Below are positions 16,951 to 25,710 of a stretch of 64,000 nucleotides of DNA, piece after piece. The DNA is taken from positions 1 to 64,000 of the forward strand of contig CAYLWO010000022.1 in NCBI GenBank assembly GCA_964387285.1, read 5' to 3'. Every line of letters starts with the position of its first letter. Position 1 is the first letter of the stretch. A model generated the notes under the pieces. It was not told the origin of the DNA. It saw only the letters and a list, made by a program, of their open reading frames with translations, and did no database searches. The translations under genes were made by a program, and so were the position numbers. The stretch is from Anaerohabitans sp964387285 (GTDB lineage: Bacteria > Zhuqueibacterota > Zhuqueibacteria > Residuimicrobiales > Residuimicrobiaceae).

Positions 16951-18492
16951 ATGTCAAAGAGACACCTTGCGCTTTCTCTACTATCGCTTATTGTTTTTGT
17001 CTCCTGCCATAAAAAATCGCAAGAGACCGTGGTGGCCCGGGTCGGCGACCGCGTCATAACGGTTACGGATTTTCGCCGCAATTATGAATTCGGGCTGTCC
17101 AATTTAAAGGCCGGTCCGGATCGCAAAGGCGCTTATCTCAATTTTATGATCAATGAGATGGTGTTGGCGCAGCAAGGATATCGCCTGGGGCTGCAGAATT
17201 CCGACTATGTCAAACATCAAGAAGATATTCTGAGCGACGAACTTCTCGTCGAAGCTTTATTTGATCAGGAGGTCAAGAGCAAAATTACCGTGACGCCGGA
17301 AGAGGTGCGGGAGGCGGCGCTCAAGGCCAAGGTCAACTGGAAACTGCGCTACTGGTATGAACCGAACGCCGATTTTGCCGGCCGGGTTCGCCAGGAGATG
17401 GTCCAGCGAGGCTATGCAGCCGTGGTGGATGAGATTCTCGGCAGCAATCCGGAAGTGCAGATGAAACCTAAAGATTTTGAAACCGATTATTTGACCTGGA
17501 TCGATGTACCGGAAGAGGTGATGGCGGCCATAGAAAATTTGCCTGTGGGCGAGATTTCACAACCATTAGAGATGGACAACGGCTATTATCTGTTCCAGGT
17601 TGCCGATATTCGCCGCCAGGGCGTAACCGATTTCGAACTCCAGGATCGGGCGGAAAGCTGGCGGCAGATTCTGTTTTACCGAAAAATGAACAAAGCGTCT
17701 GCCCTTTGGGTGCAAAAGTTTATGACGCCGAAAAATGTGACCACAAAAGGCCCGGCATTTCGCCTGTTGGCAGACGCCATCTTTGCCTGGGCCAAGGCGA
17801 AACCTGCCGAACGACAAGGATTTTTGCAGAGTGTAAACAACGCCCGGGAGAGCGACAGCGTACTGTATGCGGTACGTCAGGAATTGAATAAAAATCTGGT
17901 TACTTTTAAAGACGGCGATGTGACCATAGCCGAGTTTCTGTCCAAATTCGATCCCGGTATTTTAAAAAAGTCGTATCATGATCTGCATGCCTTGCGTGCA
18001 TCTCTGAACGAACAAATTGCCCTGCAGGTGCGTGATCGTTGCATGGCAGAAGAAGCAAAAAAACGAAAACTGCATCGCCTGCCTTCTGTCCAAAAAGAAT
18101 TGTCAGCCTGGCGCGACAAATGGGTGTTTGAGGAGAGTCGCCGCCGTTATGGCCGGGGCGTGTCCTATGACGATCAACAAGCAGCGGAATTTTTTACCGC
18201 CCATATCGACCATTATAAAAGCCGGCCCACCGAGCAACCGACCCTGGCCGACAATCTCGCCCGGGTGCGCCGCGACGTTTATCATCAGAATATTCTGACC
18301 CGACTGAATCAGGTAATCGATTCATTGAAAACGGATTATCCCGTGGTAATTTATAAAAACGTATTGGATACTATTAACACCGTAGAGTTTCAAAAATCCC
18401 GCTGGGCCAGCCTGCAGGTCTACAAACGCAGCACGAACCGGATGGCAATTCCCATCGTGGATCCGGGGTGGGCCGTGGGTGTAAAGCGGTGA
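16951..18492 (+). CDS. Lipoprotein with PpiC/SurA-like foldase architecture
   Basis: A 513-residue predicted exported lipoprotein: MSKRHLALSLLSLIVFVSC ends in Cys19 of a VSC lipobox. A SurA-N-like helical start (VVARVGDRVITVTDFRRNYE) precedes a degenerate parvulin-like segment at about 145-245 (WIDVPEEVMAAIENLPVGEI, YYLFQVADIRRQGV). The long helical C-terminal half is probably chaperone-like. Several catalytic histidines typical of parvulins are not seen, so it may act as a chaperone rather than an isomerase. The start at 16951 gives the lipoprotein signal; the frame extends upstream into the terminator. It is the second such protein in the window. Confidence 0.7.
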   Translation: MSKRHLALSLLSLIVFVSCHKKSQETVVARVGDRVITVTDFRRNYEFGLSNLKAGPDRKGAYLNFMINEMVLAQQGYRLGLQNSDYVKHQEDILSDELLVEALFDQEVKSKITVTPEEVREAALKAKVNWKLRYWYEPNADFAGRVRQEMVQRGYAAVVDEILGSNPEVQMKPKDFETDYLTWIDVPEEVMAAIENLPVGEISQPLEMDNGYYLFQVADIRRQGVTDFELQDRAESWRQILFYRKMNKASALWVQKFMTPKNVTTKGPAFRLLADAIFAWAKAKPAERQGFLQSVNNARESDSVLYAVRQELNKNLVTFKDGDVTIAEFLSKFDPGILKKSYHDLHALRASLNEQIALQVRDRCMAEEAKKRKLHRLPSVQKELSAWRDKWVFEESRRRYGRGVSYDDQQAAEFFTAHIDHYKSRPTEQPTLADNLARVRRDVYHQNILTRLNQVIDSLKTDYPVVIYKNVLDTINTVEFQKSRWASLQVYKRSTNRMAIPIVDPGWAVGVKR

Positions 18493-18540
18493 ATGAGGAC
18501 GCCCGCGTTGCCGTGCATTCGCAGATAACATGGCGCCTTT

Positions 18541-18566
18541 TCTGCGTCTATCTGCGCAATCTGCGG
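18541..18566. repeat. TCTGCG-type intergenic tandem word
   Basis: Degenerate repeats TCTGCGTCTA / TCTGCGCAA / TCTGCGG lie between two convergent genes. It is analogous in design to the ATTCGTG word at 16902. From memory, similar phrases are common between genes of environmental bacteria; no function is known to me. Confidence 0.35.
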
Positions 18567-18603
18567 AGTAGTATTCTATTCATTCCAGTTTATCTGGGTT
18601 GGG

Positions 18604-19260
18604 TTATTTGTCATTGAAGAAATATTGGACCGACGACGCAATCAACCATTGCGCCGGATAATAGGCGCCGAGCACCCACAAGCCGGACTCGGGCAATTTG
18701 ACGCCAAAACGATTAATAGCCAGCAACGCATCTGAACAAAAAAACAACAACGCACCAAACATAGCCAGCCAACCGCTTTTATTCCTCAGCAGCAACGCAC
18801 GGCCGGCGGCTTGCATCGTCATGGCCGTAATAATCAGCAGGTATAAAATGACGGGTACACGCAGATCAGATGGAACACCCGGCCAGAAAAGCGGCATAAT
18901 CAGAGCAGCCGGCAGCAGCATCAAGAGGAGGCTTTTATTTTGCATGATGCCGCATTTTATCGTAAAAGCGGTTAGAAAAAAAATATGAGCGCAAAAGAAC
19001 GCTGTCAATCCCGGAAGAAAAAGGTTGGCCGGCAGCATCAGGAAAACATCGCCGACCAGAGAGCAAAGCAATCCTGCAGCGATCAGAGTGCGATAGCGAG
19101 GAATACTGCCGGTTGACGACAGGGTTAAACCGATCATCAGCAGAATCACCAGGGGCTTGAGCAGATAGACCATCTCGCGGGGGTTGGGCATTAACCACCG
19201 TGCCGTCAATATTAAAAAAATCACGATGGCTATGCTGCAATGTATCATGCGATTTTTCAT
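18604..19260 (-). CDS. YhhN family integral membrane protein (lysoplasmalogenase-like)
   Basis: A 218-residue protein with about eight hydrophobic helices. It carries the YhhN/TMEM86 signatures LVGDVFLMLPANLFLPGL with FFCAHIFFLTAF (about 75-110), then GALLFFCSDALLAINRF and LGAYYPAQWLIASS near the C-terminus. Characterised eukaryotic members hydrolyse the vinyl-ether bond of lysoplasmalogens; bacterial members may act likewise, which would fit an anaerobe with plasmalogen lipids (inference). The start at 19260 is chosen over an upstream in-frame start at 19362 because the extra 34 residues are not typical of the family. It converges with the preceding gene and diverges from the next. Confidence 0.85.
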   Translation of the reverse strand: MKNRMIHCSIAIVIFLILTARWLMPNPREMVYLLKPLVILLMIGLTLSSTGSIPRYRTLIAAGLLCSLVGDVFLMLPANLFLPGLTAFFCAHIFFLTAFTIKCGIMQNKSLLLMLLPAALIMPLFWPGVPSDLRVPVILYLLIITAMTMQAAGRALLLRNKSGWLAMFGALLFFCSDALLAINRFGVKLPESGLWVLGAYYPAQWLIASSVQYFFNDK

Positions 19261-19414
19261 CTCGGGTCCAATGTAAAAAATATGTACGCTGTTCTGAAAT
19301 GCTGCATTTAGATATGAAAAATAACAAGAATTCTGTCTTGCGGCAAGGTTTTTCTTGTGCAATTAATCCAGGATGATTACTTTTAGAATAGATGGTCATG
19401 AGAGGATATCTTTT

Positions 19415-20431
19415 ATGAAATTGAAATTAGGTTGTCTATTGCTCGGGCAGTTATTTTTTTGCACGTTGTATGCCGGTGATGCAAAGGTTTATGTAACCAC
19501 GCTGTCCACCAGCTATACGCATGTAGGGCAATCGCATACTTTATCCGGTCTTTTTTATTGCACATCCGGAGACACGGTCTGGCAATTCATGGCCCGACCC
19601 AACAATCGCGTCTATAATATGGATGTCTATCGACCGGATCAGGGCCGCCTGCTGGCCATGGCTACGCACACCGGCGTACAACAATCGTGGGATCATGGTA
19701 AAACCTGGAAAACAACCACCGACTGGCGTATGACCGAAGTGAGTCAAATCTGTTTCGCGCCTGACGATGCCAATACCCTGTATGCCGGTTCGCCGTACGG
19801 CTTTTACAAAAGCCGCGATGGCGGCCGGACCTGGACGAAATACAACAACGGTCTTGATAACATTGACGCATCGTTCATTTCCGGCCTGGTTTTGGATTAC
19901 AGCCGTCCCTCGGTCTTGTTCATTTCTACTGAAGACGGCGTTTATGAGAGCACGGATGCCGGCGAACACTGGCAGCAGATGGGTCTGGAGGTGCGTCACA
20001 TCCGTACCATTGCACAGCATCCGCAAAATCCGCAGGTGCTGTTCGTCGGCAGCGAAGATAACGGTCTGTATTGTTCCACAGACCGGGGCCGTCATTGGCA
20101 AAAATGCGATACCGGCGTGTTGCACCAGACCTTTTATACCATTGCATTCAATCCGGTGCATCCGGATACTCTCTATGCAGCCGGATTTCAGACCGGCGTA
20201 TACAAATCCGTGGACGGCGGCAAGATATGGCGGCAATATTTCACCGGATTAGAGATATTGGATATCCACGCCTTGGCTGTGGATCCGAATCAGTGCAGTC
20301 GGTTGTATGCCGGTTCTATGGGCAGAGGCGTATTTATTTCGGAAGATAGCGGGATAACCTGGCGATCTTGCGGGATTACCGGCGGAATGGTATGGGGTGT
20401 TAAAATTATCAATATGAAAGAAAAGCCATGA
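19415..20431 (+). CDS. Secreted BNR/sialidase-type beta-propeller repeat protein
   Basis: A 338-residue exported protein with a signal peptide (MKLKLGCLLLGQLFFCTLYA). It has at least five Asp-box (BNR, S/T-x-D-x-G-x-x-W) motifs: KSRDGGRTWTKY, ESTDAGEHWQQM, CSTDRGRHWQKC, KSVDGGKIWRQY and ISEDSGITWRSC. These mark a seven- or eight-bladed beta-propeller as in sortilin/VPS10-like and YCF48-like proteins. The sialidase catalytic residues cannot be identified, so hydrolase activity should not be assumed. AGAGG precedes the ATG at 19415. Its stop overlaps the start of the next gene (ATGA), implying co-translation. Confidence 0.8.
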   Translation: MKLKLGCLLLGQLFFCTLYAGDAKVYVTTLSTSYTHVGQSHTLSGLFYCTSGDTVWQFMARPNNRVYNMDVYRPDQGRLLAMATHTGVQQSWDHGKTWKTTTDWRMTEVSQICFAPDDANTLYAGSPYGFYKSRDGGRTWTKYNNGLDNIDASFISGLVLDYSRPSVLFISTEDGVYESTDAGEHWQQMGLEVRHIRTIAQHPQNPQVLFVGSEDNGLYCSTDRGRHWQKCDTGVLHQTFYTIAFNPVHPDTLYAAGFQTGVYKSVDGGKIWRQYFTGLEILDIHALAVDPNQCSRLYAGSMGRGVFISEDSGITWRSCGITGGMVWGVKIINMKEKP

Positions 20432-22257
20432 AAAAATATTTTCTTTTATTTCTTCTCGGACTAGTCGGATTCGGCTACTCTGCCGAGTCGCTGTTGTCTG
20501 AGGCTCATTATTGGCGCGGTTTTAATGAACGCAAGAAAAAATTCCTTGCGCCCTATGATACCATGCGATCGGTTAATTTCAACACCATCGCAGCGCGGTA
20601 TCGTTCCGGAAAAAATATTGCGTGGGCTGATTCCGGTTTGATTCGCCTTTTGAAAAATCCGACCGGCGACATGTTCTGGATGTTTCCCTGCATCGGCACC
20701 TATCTAATGGGCAGAGACAAAATGTCGCCGGCTGCTGCGGCCGCGGTACGGCGCGCCTGGAAAACCTATGCGCCGACCCGGGGTGATACGGAAAATCATT
20801 GGGCCATGTACTATGCCACGCTGTTTCTGGCCGCTGAACAATGGCCGCAACTGGCCGGCAGCGAATGGTTCAACGGCCGCAGTTCCGACGAAAATCTTCA
20901 GGAGAGTCGCGAGTATCTGCTGGATTGGGTCAGGTTGACCACCAGCAAAGGACAGGGAGAATTCGATTCTCCCGATTACCTGGCTGAGTATATGGTTGCA
21001 GCGACCTTGTTGTCCGGTTATGCACAGGATCAACAAATAAAAAAAATGGGCGCCATGTTGGCCGATTATTTTATGGTTGATTTTGCCGTCGAACATTTGC
21101 AGCAGCAATACGGCGGCGGCCACAGTCGCATCTATGAAGTCAACCTCATGCGTTTTGATCGCTCCACCTCCAGCGGGTTTGCCTGGCTTTATTTCGGTTC
21201 CGGCGATCCGGTCAACAGCGGCTGGTGCTTTTATCCCATCTGTGCGGGATACAAAATTCCATACATGATTTATCAAATTGCCTGCGATCGTTCCACGGCT
21301 TTTGAGCATCGGGAACGCAAACGGGTGCGTCATAATATCCGCTACGGCGCGGAACGCAACCCTCCGGTTTACAAATACACCTATATGACAAAGGATTATG
21401 TTTTAGGTTCCCTGCACGGCAGCCTGCTGCAACCCATACAACAACAGACCTGGTGCTTGCGCTACTTGTATGGCAAACCTTTTTCCATGATCTTTGGCTT
21501 GCACCCCTATTGGTCCATTCGGGAAATCGGCACTTTTTTCCCTGAAGAGGTCAAGACCTCCATGGCCGGCATCACTTCGTCCAAAGCCACCTATAACAGT
21601 CCGGACAAATGGACGGGCGGTTCCTATTACGAATACACCTTTCAGCACAAGAACACCTTACTGGTCCTGTATGATATTCCGGTAGGCGTCACCAGCAATC
21701 ATATTGACGGTTTCTTCCCGGCCAATTTACAGCAGCGTTTGCTTGATTCCAGCGGCTGGATTTTTTGTCAGGCGGACAATGTCTATATCGGCTGGTATCC
21801 CTTACAACCGGTAGAGTGGAGTGAAGAGTATGAATTGCCTAATCTGGTGTGGAATCTTGCGACCGGCAGCAACCAGAACGACGGCAAGATGACGTTGCGA
21901 AATTATCGTTTGCGCAGCTGGCCGTTGCAAAATGGTTATGTTGTTCATGTCGGCTGTCAGCAAGAAAACGGATCCTTTACGGATTTCTGCAATGCATTAC
22001 GGAAAACAAAACCCGTCAGTAGTCTGCAACCAGGCCAGGTTCATGTAGCTTTTTGCACGCCCGATGGTCGGCAATTGGATTTTGCTTTTCCGGATCAACG
22101 TAAACTTGACGGTCAAATGGTAGCCTATGACCGATTCCGACTTTTTGACGGTCCTTTTTTGCAGGCCGATGTGGACAGTGAAAAGCTGATCATGACCTAT
22201 GGTGAAAAAAAGCGCGTCTACGATTTTAAGAGTTTTCGTGTTCACGAAATCAAATGA
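20428..22257 (+). CDS. Uncharacterised secreted protein, possible alpha-toroid plus beta-sandwich
   Basis: I do not recognise a family. The 609-residue product has a signal peptide (MKKYFLLFLLGLVGFGYSAE). An N-terminal half of about 330 residues looks alpha-helical and rich in Trp/Tyr (NHWAMYYATLFLAAEQWP, EYLLDWVRLTTSKGQGEF, YGGGHSRIYE). The C-terminal half looks beta-rich (SYYEYTFQHKNTLLVLYD). This order resembles polysaccharide lyases with an (alpha/alpha) toroid, but catalytic residues cannot be assigned with confidence. It overlaps the BNR-propeller gene by four bases, so the pair probably works together outside the cytoplasm, perhaps on a glycan (inference). Confidence 0.6.
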   Translation: MKKYFLLFLLGLVGFGYSAESLLSEAHYWRGFNERKKKFLAPYDTMRSVNFNTIAARYRSGKNIAWADSGLIRLLKNPTGDMFWMFPCIGTYLMGRDKMSPAAAAAVRRAWKTYAPTRGDTENHWAMYYATLFLAAEQWPQLAGSEWFNGRSSDENLQESREYLLDWVRLTTSKGQGEFDSPDYLAEYMVAATLLSGYAQDQQIKKMGAMLADYFMVDFAVEHLQQQYGGGHSRIYEVNLMRFDRSTSSGFAWLYFGSGDPVNSGWCFYPICAGYKIPYMIYQIACDRSTAFEHRERKRVRHNIRYGAERNPPVYKYTYMTKDYVLGSLHGSLLQPIQQQTWCLRYLYGKPFSMIFGLHPYWSIREIGTFFPEEVKTSMAGITSSKATYNSPDKWTGGSYYEYTFQHKNTLLVLYDIPVGVTSNHIDGFFPANLQQRLLDSSGWIFCQADNVYIGWYPLQPVEWSEEYELPNLVWNLATGSNQNDGKMTLRNYRLRSWPLQNGYVVHVGCQQENGSFTDFCNALRKTKPVSSLQPGQVHVAFCTPDGRQLDFAFPDQRKLDGQMVAYDRFRLFDGPFLQADVDSEKLIMTYGEKKRVYDFKSFRVHEIK

Positions 22258-22675
22258 AAATGATTTTCTAAAAGCAATTGGCCTCTGATTTGTAATAAAA
22301 TGACGAATTATCGTCAATATTGTATTTTTGGTGATAACTATTTTTTTTAATTTTTATTTTTTCTTGGTTTTTTTTTTGAATGATATTATATTTAATAACT
22401 TGGGTTTCTGTATTGCCGCAAAGTGCTAATTTAAAAGAGTGAATAAAGCGGCATTATCCTTAGCTGCAGCATCATTGTAGGCCGATGCAGAGAAGAGTCG
22501 GCTCGACAAGGGAATTGCTCCTGCCGAATAAATGTATAAGAGAGACGGCGAGTCCGCCATATTTTACTTGTCTATTGTTTGCGTTTGTAATTATTAAGCA
22601 ATCAATCATGTTTCTCCTATCCGGGGCGTTGGGAGAAGGTATTCGCTTTTATTGTAAAGGATTCGCTCTTAAACG
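22258..22675. other. 418-base AT-rich region upstream of the RiPP cassette
   Basis: No convincing gene. A weak hairpin (TGACGA / TCGTCA at 22301-22316) with following T-rich sequence may end the preceding operon. Bases 22330-22420 are runs of T and then A/T, a likely promoter zone for the cassette, but no -35/-10 pair is clear. A 72-codon frame at 22485-22703 overlaps the first PqqD gene and lacks a ribosome binding site. Confidence 0.45.
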
Positions 22676-22978
22676 ATGGCGCCCAGTGATGTATTTCGAA
22701 TAGCGGAAAATGTTGCTTTTGAAGATTTTGTTGATGGTGGTCTGATTTTTCGGTTTTCCGACCGTCATTTTTTTGAATTAAACGTTACAGCACGCGATAT
22801 CTTGTTGAGAATGGACGGAGCCAGAAGTGTTGCGGACATTGCCGTTGTTCTGGCTGGAGAATATGGGACAGCAGAAAAAATGCTTGTCGCCGACATCTGT
22901 GAACTAACGCGGCATTTGGCTCAACAAGGCATCATCCAACCCTGTGTCTCAGTAGCATCACATAAAAAGGAATTTTGA
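22676..22978 (+). CDS. PqqD-like RiPP recognition element protein 1
   Basis: A 100-residue stand-alone protein of the PqqD / RiPP recognition element type, which binds a precursor's leader peptide and presents it to a radical SAM enzyme. The fold is suggested by the N-terminal strand pair (NVAFEDFVDGGLIFRFSD, then FFELNVTARDILLRMDG) and the winged-helix part (SVADIAVVLAGEYG, LTRHLAQQGIIQP). NVTARDILLRMDG matches the PqqD pattern of 'N-x-T/S-A-x-x-I/L-W/L'. No strong ribosome binding site is visible. The stop overlaps the second PqqD gene (TGATG), so both are made from one message. Confidence 0.8.
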   Translation: MAPSDVFRIAENVAFEDFVDGGLIFRFSDRHFFELNVTARDILLRMDGARSVADIAVVLAGEYGTAEKMLVADICELTRHLAQQGIIQPCVSVASHKKEF

Positions 22979-23265
22979 TGACTGCGGAAGGCTCTTGCCG
23001 GTACCTGTGCAATCCGGATGTGGTACTGCGAGAAGAAGACGAAGACGGCGGTTTGTTATTTAATCCGGATACCAATCAGGTTAAGGTGATCAACGCTTCC
23101 GGCCTGTTTATTTGGAAAAAGATTAGCGAGCGTTGCCCTGTATCTGCCATCACGTCTGCGATGATGCAAGAATTCGAGGAGGTGCCGCATGAGAGCGTGG
23201 ATGGCGATATCAGGGAATTTATCGACGAGTTGGTGCAATCCGGTTTTTTAGGTTCGGAACGATAG
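22978..23265 (+). CDS. PqqD-like RiPP recognition element protein 2
   Basis: A second, divergent PqqD-type protein of 95 residues. It shows a beta-hairpin start (NPDVVLREEDEDGGLLFNPD), the core line VKVINASGLFIWKKISERC, and helices ending EFIDELVQSGFLGSER. It is no close copy of the upstream protein, so the two probably serve different enzymes or different parts of the leader. ATG at 22978 is preferred (AAGGA seven bases upstream) over a TTG one codon earlier. It resembles the ScmD component of the SynChlorMet cassette as I recall it. Confidence 0.82.
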   Translation: MTAEGSCRYLCNPDVVLREEDEDGGLLFNPDTNQVKVINASGLFIWKKISERCPVSAITSAMMQEFEEVPHESVDGDIREFIDELVQSGFLGSER

Positions 23266-23294
23266 GAAACATTGCAGAAAAGAGTAATCACTAT

Positions 23295-24404
23295 ATGATG
23301 TCGTCCCCGCGCCAGGTGGATATCGCCGTCACCGGCCGCTGCAATCTATCCTGTGCTTATTGTTTTTACAGCGATGAAATGATCAGTCGCTCGGATTTGC
23401 CGACGGACGCCTGGTTGACATTTATTCAAGAACTCGGACGTCTCGGCGTTATGACGGTGTGTCTAACCGGCGGAGAGGTTTTCTGTCGGCGAGATATCTA
23501 TGAAGTGATCGATGCTATTGTTGCCAATCGCATGCGCTATCAACTCTTGTCGAACGGCACACTGATCACGGAAGAGACCATCGCGCAGTTGGACCGCGGT
23601 AAACGCAGGCAACGGCTGGATGCCATACAGATATCCATCGATGGCTCCAAGGCGGATATTCATAATCTCAGCCGGCCGGAGAGTTTTGTCAAGAGCCTGC
23701 ACGGTTTGCGTATGCTCAAGCAGGCCGGTATTCCGGTAACGGTGCGTGTGACCATCAGTCGCTACAACGTGTGCGATCTCGACAATATCGCGCATCTGCT
23801 CTTTGAAGAAATAGGTTTGGCCGATTTTGGCGTCAATGAAGCTTTTCCCTGCGGCGCGACCGGCCGATATGAATCCGGCATTCGGCTTAGCCGGGAGCAG
23901 CGGCAGATAGCCATGACGGCGTTGACGCGTTTGGAAAAAAAATATCCGGGACGCATCAGCGCTTCTGCCGGACCATTGGCGCTGGCTCACCAGCAAGAGG
24001 ACATGGCACAGGCTCTGGCTGACGGATGCGATGCCGGCAACTGTGGCAGATTGACCGCCTGTGGCGGCGTGTTTAGTAAACTGGCCGTGTTGCATGACGG
24101 CAGCATCGTTCCCTGTCACAATTTAAGCTCTTTGCACCTGGGCCGCATCAATGTGAATGATCTGGGCATGATCTGGCAATCTCACCCGATCATGCAAAAT
24201 CTGCGGCAACGGGTGAATATACCGTTGCAAAGTCTGGACACCTGCAAAGAGTGTCGATACCAGGTCCGTTGCACCGGTGGTTGCCCGGGCGGCGCTTTGT
24301 TTATCAATCATGATCTGAATTCGCGCAATCCTCTGGATTGTTACCGAATTCTCATAGGTGAAGAAAATCATTTTGCCATAGATAGCCAAGAACGGTCTCT
24401 TTAG
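23295..24404 (+). CDS. Radical SAM/SPASM peptide maturase 1 (ScmE-like)
   Basis: A 369-residue radical S-adenosylmethionine enzyme. The CX3CX2C cluster motif is CNLSCAYC (Cys16, Cys20, Cys23). The GGE motif (CLTGGEVFCRRD) and the barrel strands LLSNGTLITEE and AIQISIDGSKADIHNL follow. The C-terminal SPASM domain holds further cluster cysteines (CGRLTACGG, DGSIVPCHNLSSLHLGRIN, TCKECRYQVRCTGGCPGGA, DCY). SPASM enzymes of this kind typically form thioether or carbon-carbon crosslinks, or epimerise residues, in RiPPs. The N-terminal wording (VDIAVTGRCNLSCAYCFY, DLPTDAWLTFIQELGRLGVM) is what I remember for ScmE of the SynChlorMet cassette. It sits 29 bases after the second PqqD gene. Confidence 0.9.
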   Translation: MMSSPRQVDIAVTGRCNLSCAYCFYSDEMISRSDLPTDAWLTFIQELGRLGVMTVCLTGGEVFCRRDIYEVIDAIVANRMRYQLLSNGTLITEETIAQLDRGKRRQRLDAIQISIDGSKADIHNLSRPESFVKSLHGLRMLKQAGIPVTVRVTISRYNVCDLDNIAHLLFEEIGLADFGVNEAFPCGATGRYESGIRLSREQRQIAMTALTRLEKKYPGRISASAGPLALAHQQEDMAQALADGCDAGNCGRLTACGGVFSKLAVLHDGSIVPCHNLSSLHLGRINVNDLGMIWQSHPIMQNLRQRVNIPLQSLDTCKECRYQVRCTGGCPGGALFINHDLNSRNPLDCYRILIGEENHFAIDSQERSL

Positions 24405-24433
24405 GTCGAGAAAACGGATTGCAGCAAAACGAA

Positions 24434-25522
24434 ATGGATTCTTTGGCAGTTTCATCGGCGGCGCCGGCGCTTCATCAATATTATGTTTATTTGACAGCGG
24501 GCTGCAATTTAGCCTGTCGTCATTGCTGGTTGGCGCCGACGTTTCATCCCAATGGCGGAACCGGCGGGCATTTGGATTTTGAGTTGTTTCGCCTGGCTTT
24601 GGAAGAAGGGATGCCGCTGGGCTTGCGCTCCGTGAAATTAACGGGTGGTGAACCGCTGCTGCATCCGGAATTCGTCCGCTTTGTTGATTTGTTGGTTGAA
24701 AAACAGTTATCGATCGCCATTGAAACCAACGGTACTTTGCTGACGCCGGGCCTGGCCCGTCGTCTCAAAGAGTGCGGTTTTGTGAGGAGCCTCTCTGTCA
24801 GCCTGGATGGCGCCAAACCGGAAACCCATGATGCTTTTCGCGGCATCTCAGGCAGTCATCAGCGTGCAGTAGCCGGTTTGCAGGCGCTCATAGCTGAAGG
24901 ATTCCGGCCGCAGATCATCATGAGCCTGCATCATGGCAACCTCGCTGAAATTGCCGAGTTGTCCCATTTGGCGGTGCACTGGGGCGCCGGATCGGTGAAA
25001 TTCAATTTGGTGCAGTCCAGTGGCCGAGGACAAAAAATGTCCGAACTTTTACAGGCTCCGGCAGTGCCGCAGCTGATTGAAATCGGTCAATGGATCGAGA
25101 ACACGCTGTCTCGTCAGGTTCCGATTCCCTTGTTCTTTAGCTGGCCCATGGTCTTTCAAAAGATCAAACGCGTGATTGAAAACAGCGATGTTGTTTGTTC
25201 CATACGCCATATTCTAGGAATTTTGGCCAGTGGCCATGTGGCCATGTGCGGTATCGGCATGGAGACGCCTGATTTATGTTACGGTCGTTTGGGGAAGGAC
25301 CATCTGCAGGATATTTGGCGTCAACATCCGATGCTGTTAAAATTACGCGCCGATATCCCGGACCGTCTGGAGGGCATTTGCTCCGAGTGCCTGTTCCGAC
25401 AACGTTGTATGGGCTGTTGTGTTGCGGAAAACTATTTTGCCACCGGCCGGCTGACCGCCCCGTTCTGGTTCTGTGCTCAGGCGGCAAGCGCCGGACTTTT
25501 TCCTGCGCACCGTCGATGTTGA
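24434..25522 (+). CDS. Radical SAM/SPASM peptide maturase 2 (ScmF-like)
   Basis: A second radical SAM enzyme, about 362 residues, not a close copy of the first. The cluster motif is CNLACRHC (Cys24, Cys28, Cys31 from ATG 24434), in the context YVYLTAGCNLACRHCWLAP. Core motifs VKLTGGEPLLHPEF, AIETNGTLLTPGL and SVSLDGAKPETHDAFRG are present. The SPASM cysteines are in CSIRHILG, HVAMCGIGME, CSECLFRQRCMGCC and FWFC. The CRHCWLAP wording is what I recall for ScmF. An in-frame TTG at 24419 is an alternative start. Two different SPASM enzymes for one precursor suggest two kinds of modification or two sites. Confidence 0.9.
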   Translation: MDSLAVSSAAPALHQYYVYLTAGCNLACRHCWLAPTFHPNGGTGGHLDFELFRLALEEGMPLGLRSVKLTGGEPLLHPEFVRFVDLLVEKQLSIAIETNGTLLTPGLARRLKECGFVRSLSVSLDGAKPETHDAFRGISGSHQRAVAGLQALIAEGFRPQIIMSLHHGNLAEIAELSHLAVHWGAGSVKFNLVQSSGRGQKMSELLQAPAVPQLIEIGQWIENTLSRQVPIPLFFSWPMVFQKIKRVIENSDVVCSIRHILGILASGHVAMCGIGMETPDLCYGRLGKDHLQDIWRQHPMLLKLRADIPDRLEGICSECLFRQRCMGCCVAENYFATGRLTAPFWFCAQAASAGLFPAHRRC

Positions 25523-25710
25523 AACGACCAAAGATGTTGCTGCGGCCGCCAAGTTAAAAAGAGCAGGATATTTAGGCTGCAGTAGATTCTTTCATAGTGA
25601 TCAACGATATTTTTTTATCAACTGGTAAGGTAAACTGGTTTTCTTTTTACCGCCGTCACATGTTGGTTTGCGTCAAAACGCCGACGGTTCGTATTTTTCT
25701 GGAGAATGAA

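Noticed and set aside
22485..22703. 72-codon frame before the RiPP cassette, considered as a second precursor
   Set aside because: It overlaps the first PqqD gene, has no ribosome binding site and has neither a leader-like start nor a Cys/Gly core.
25597..25710. Longer start for the RiPP precursor (119 codons)
   Set aside because: The 38 extra codons contain no leader-like pattern, and the GGAG ribosome binding site sits directly before ATG 25711.
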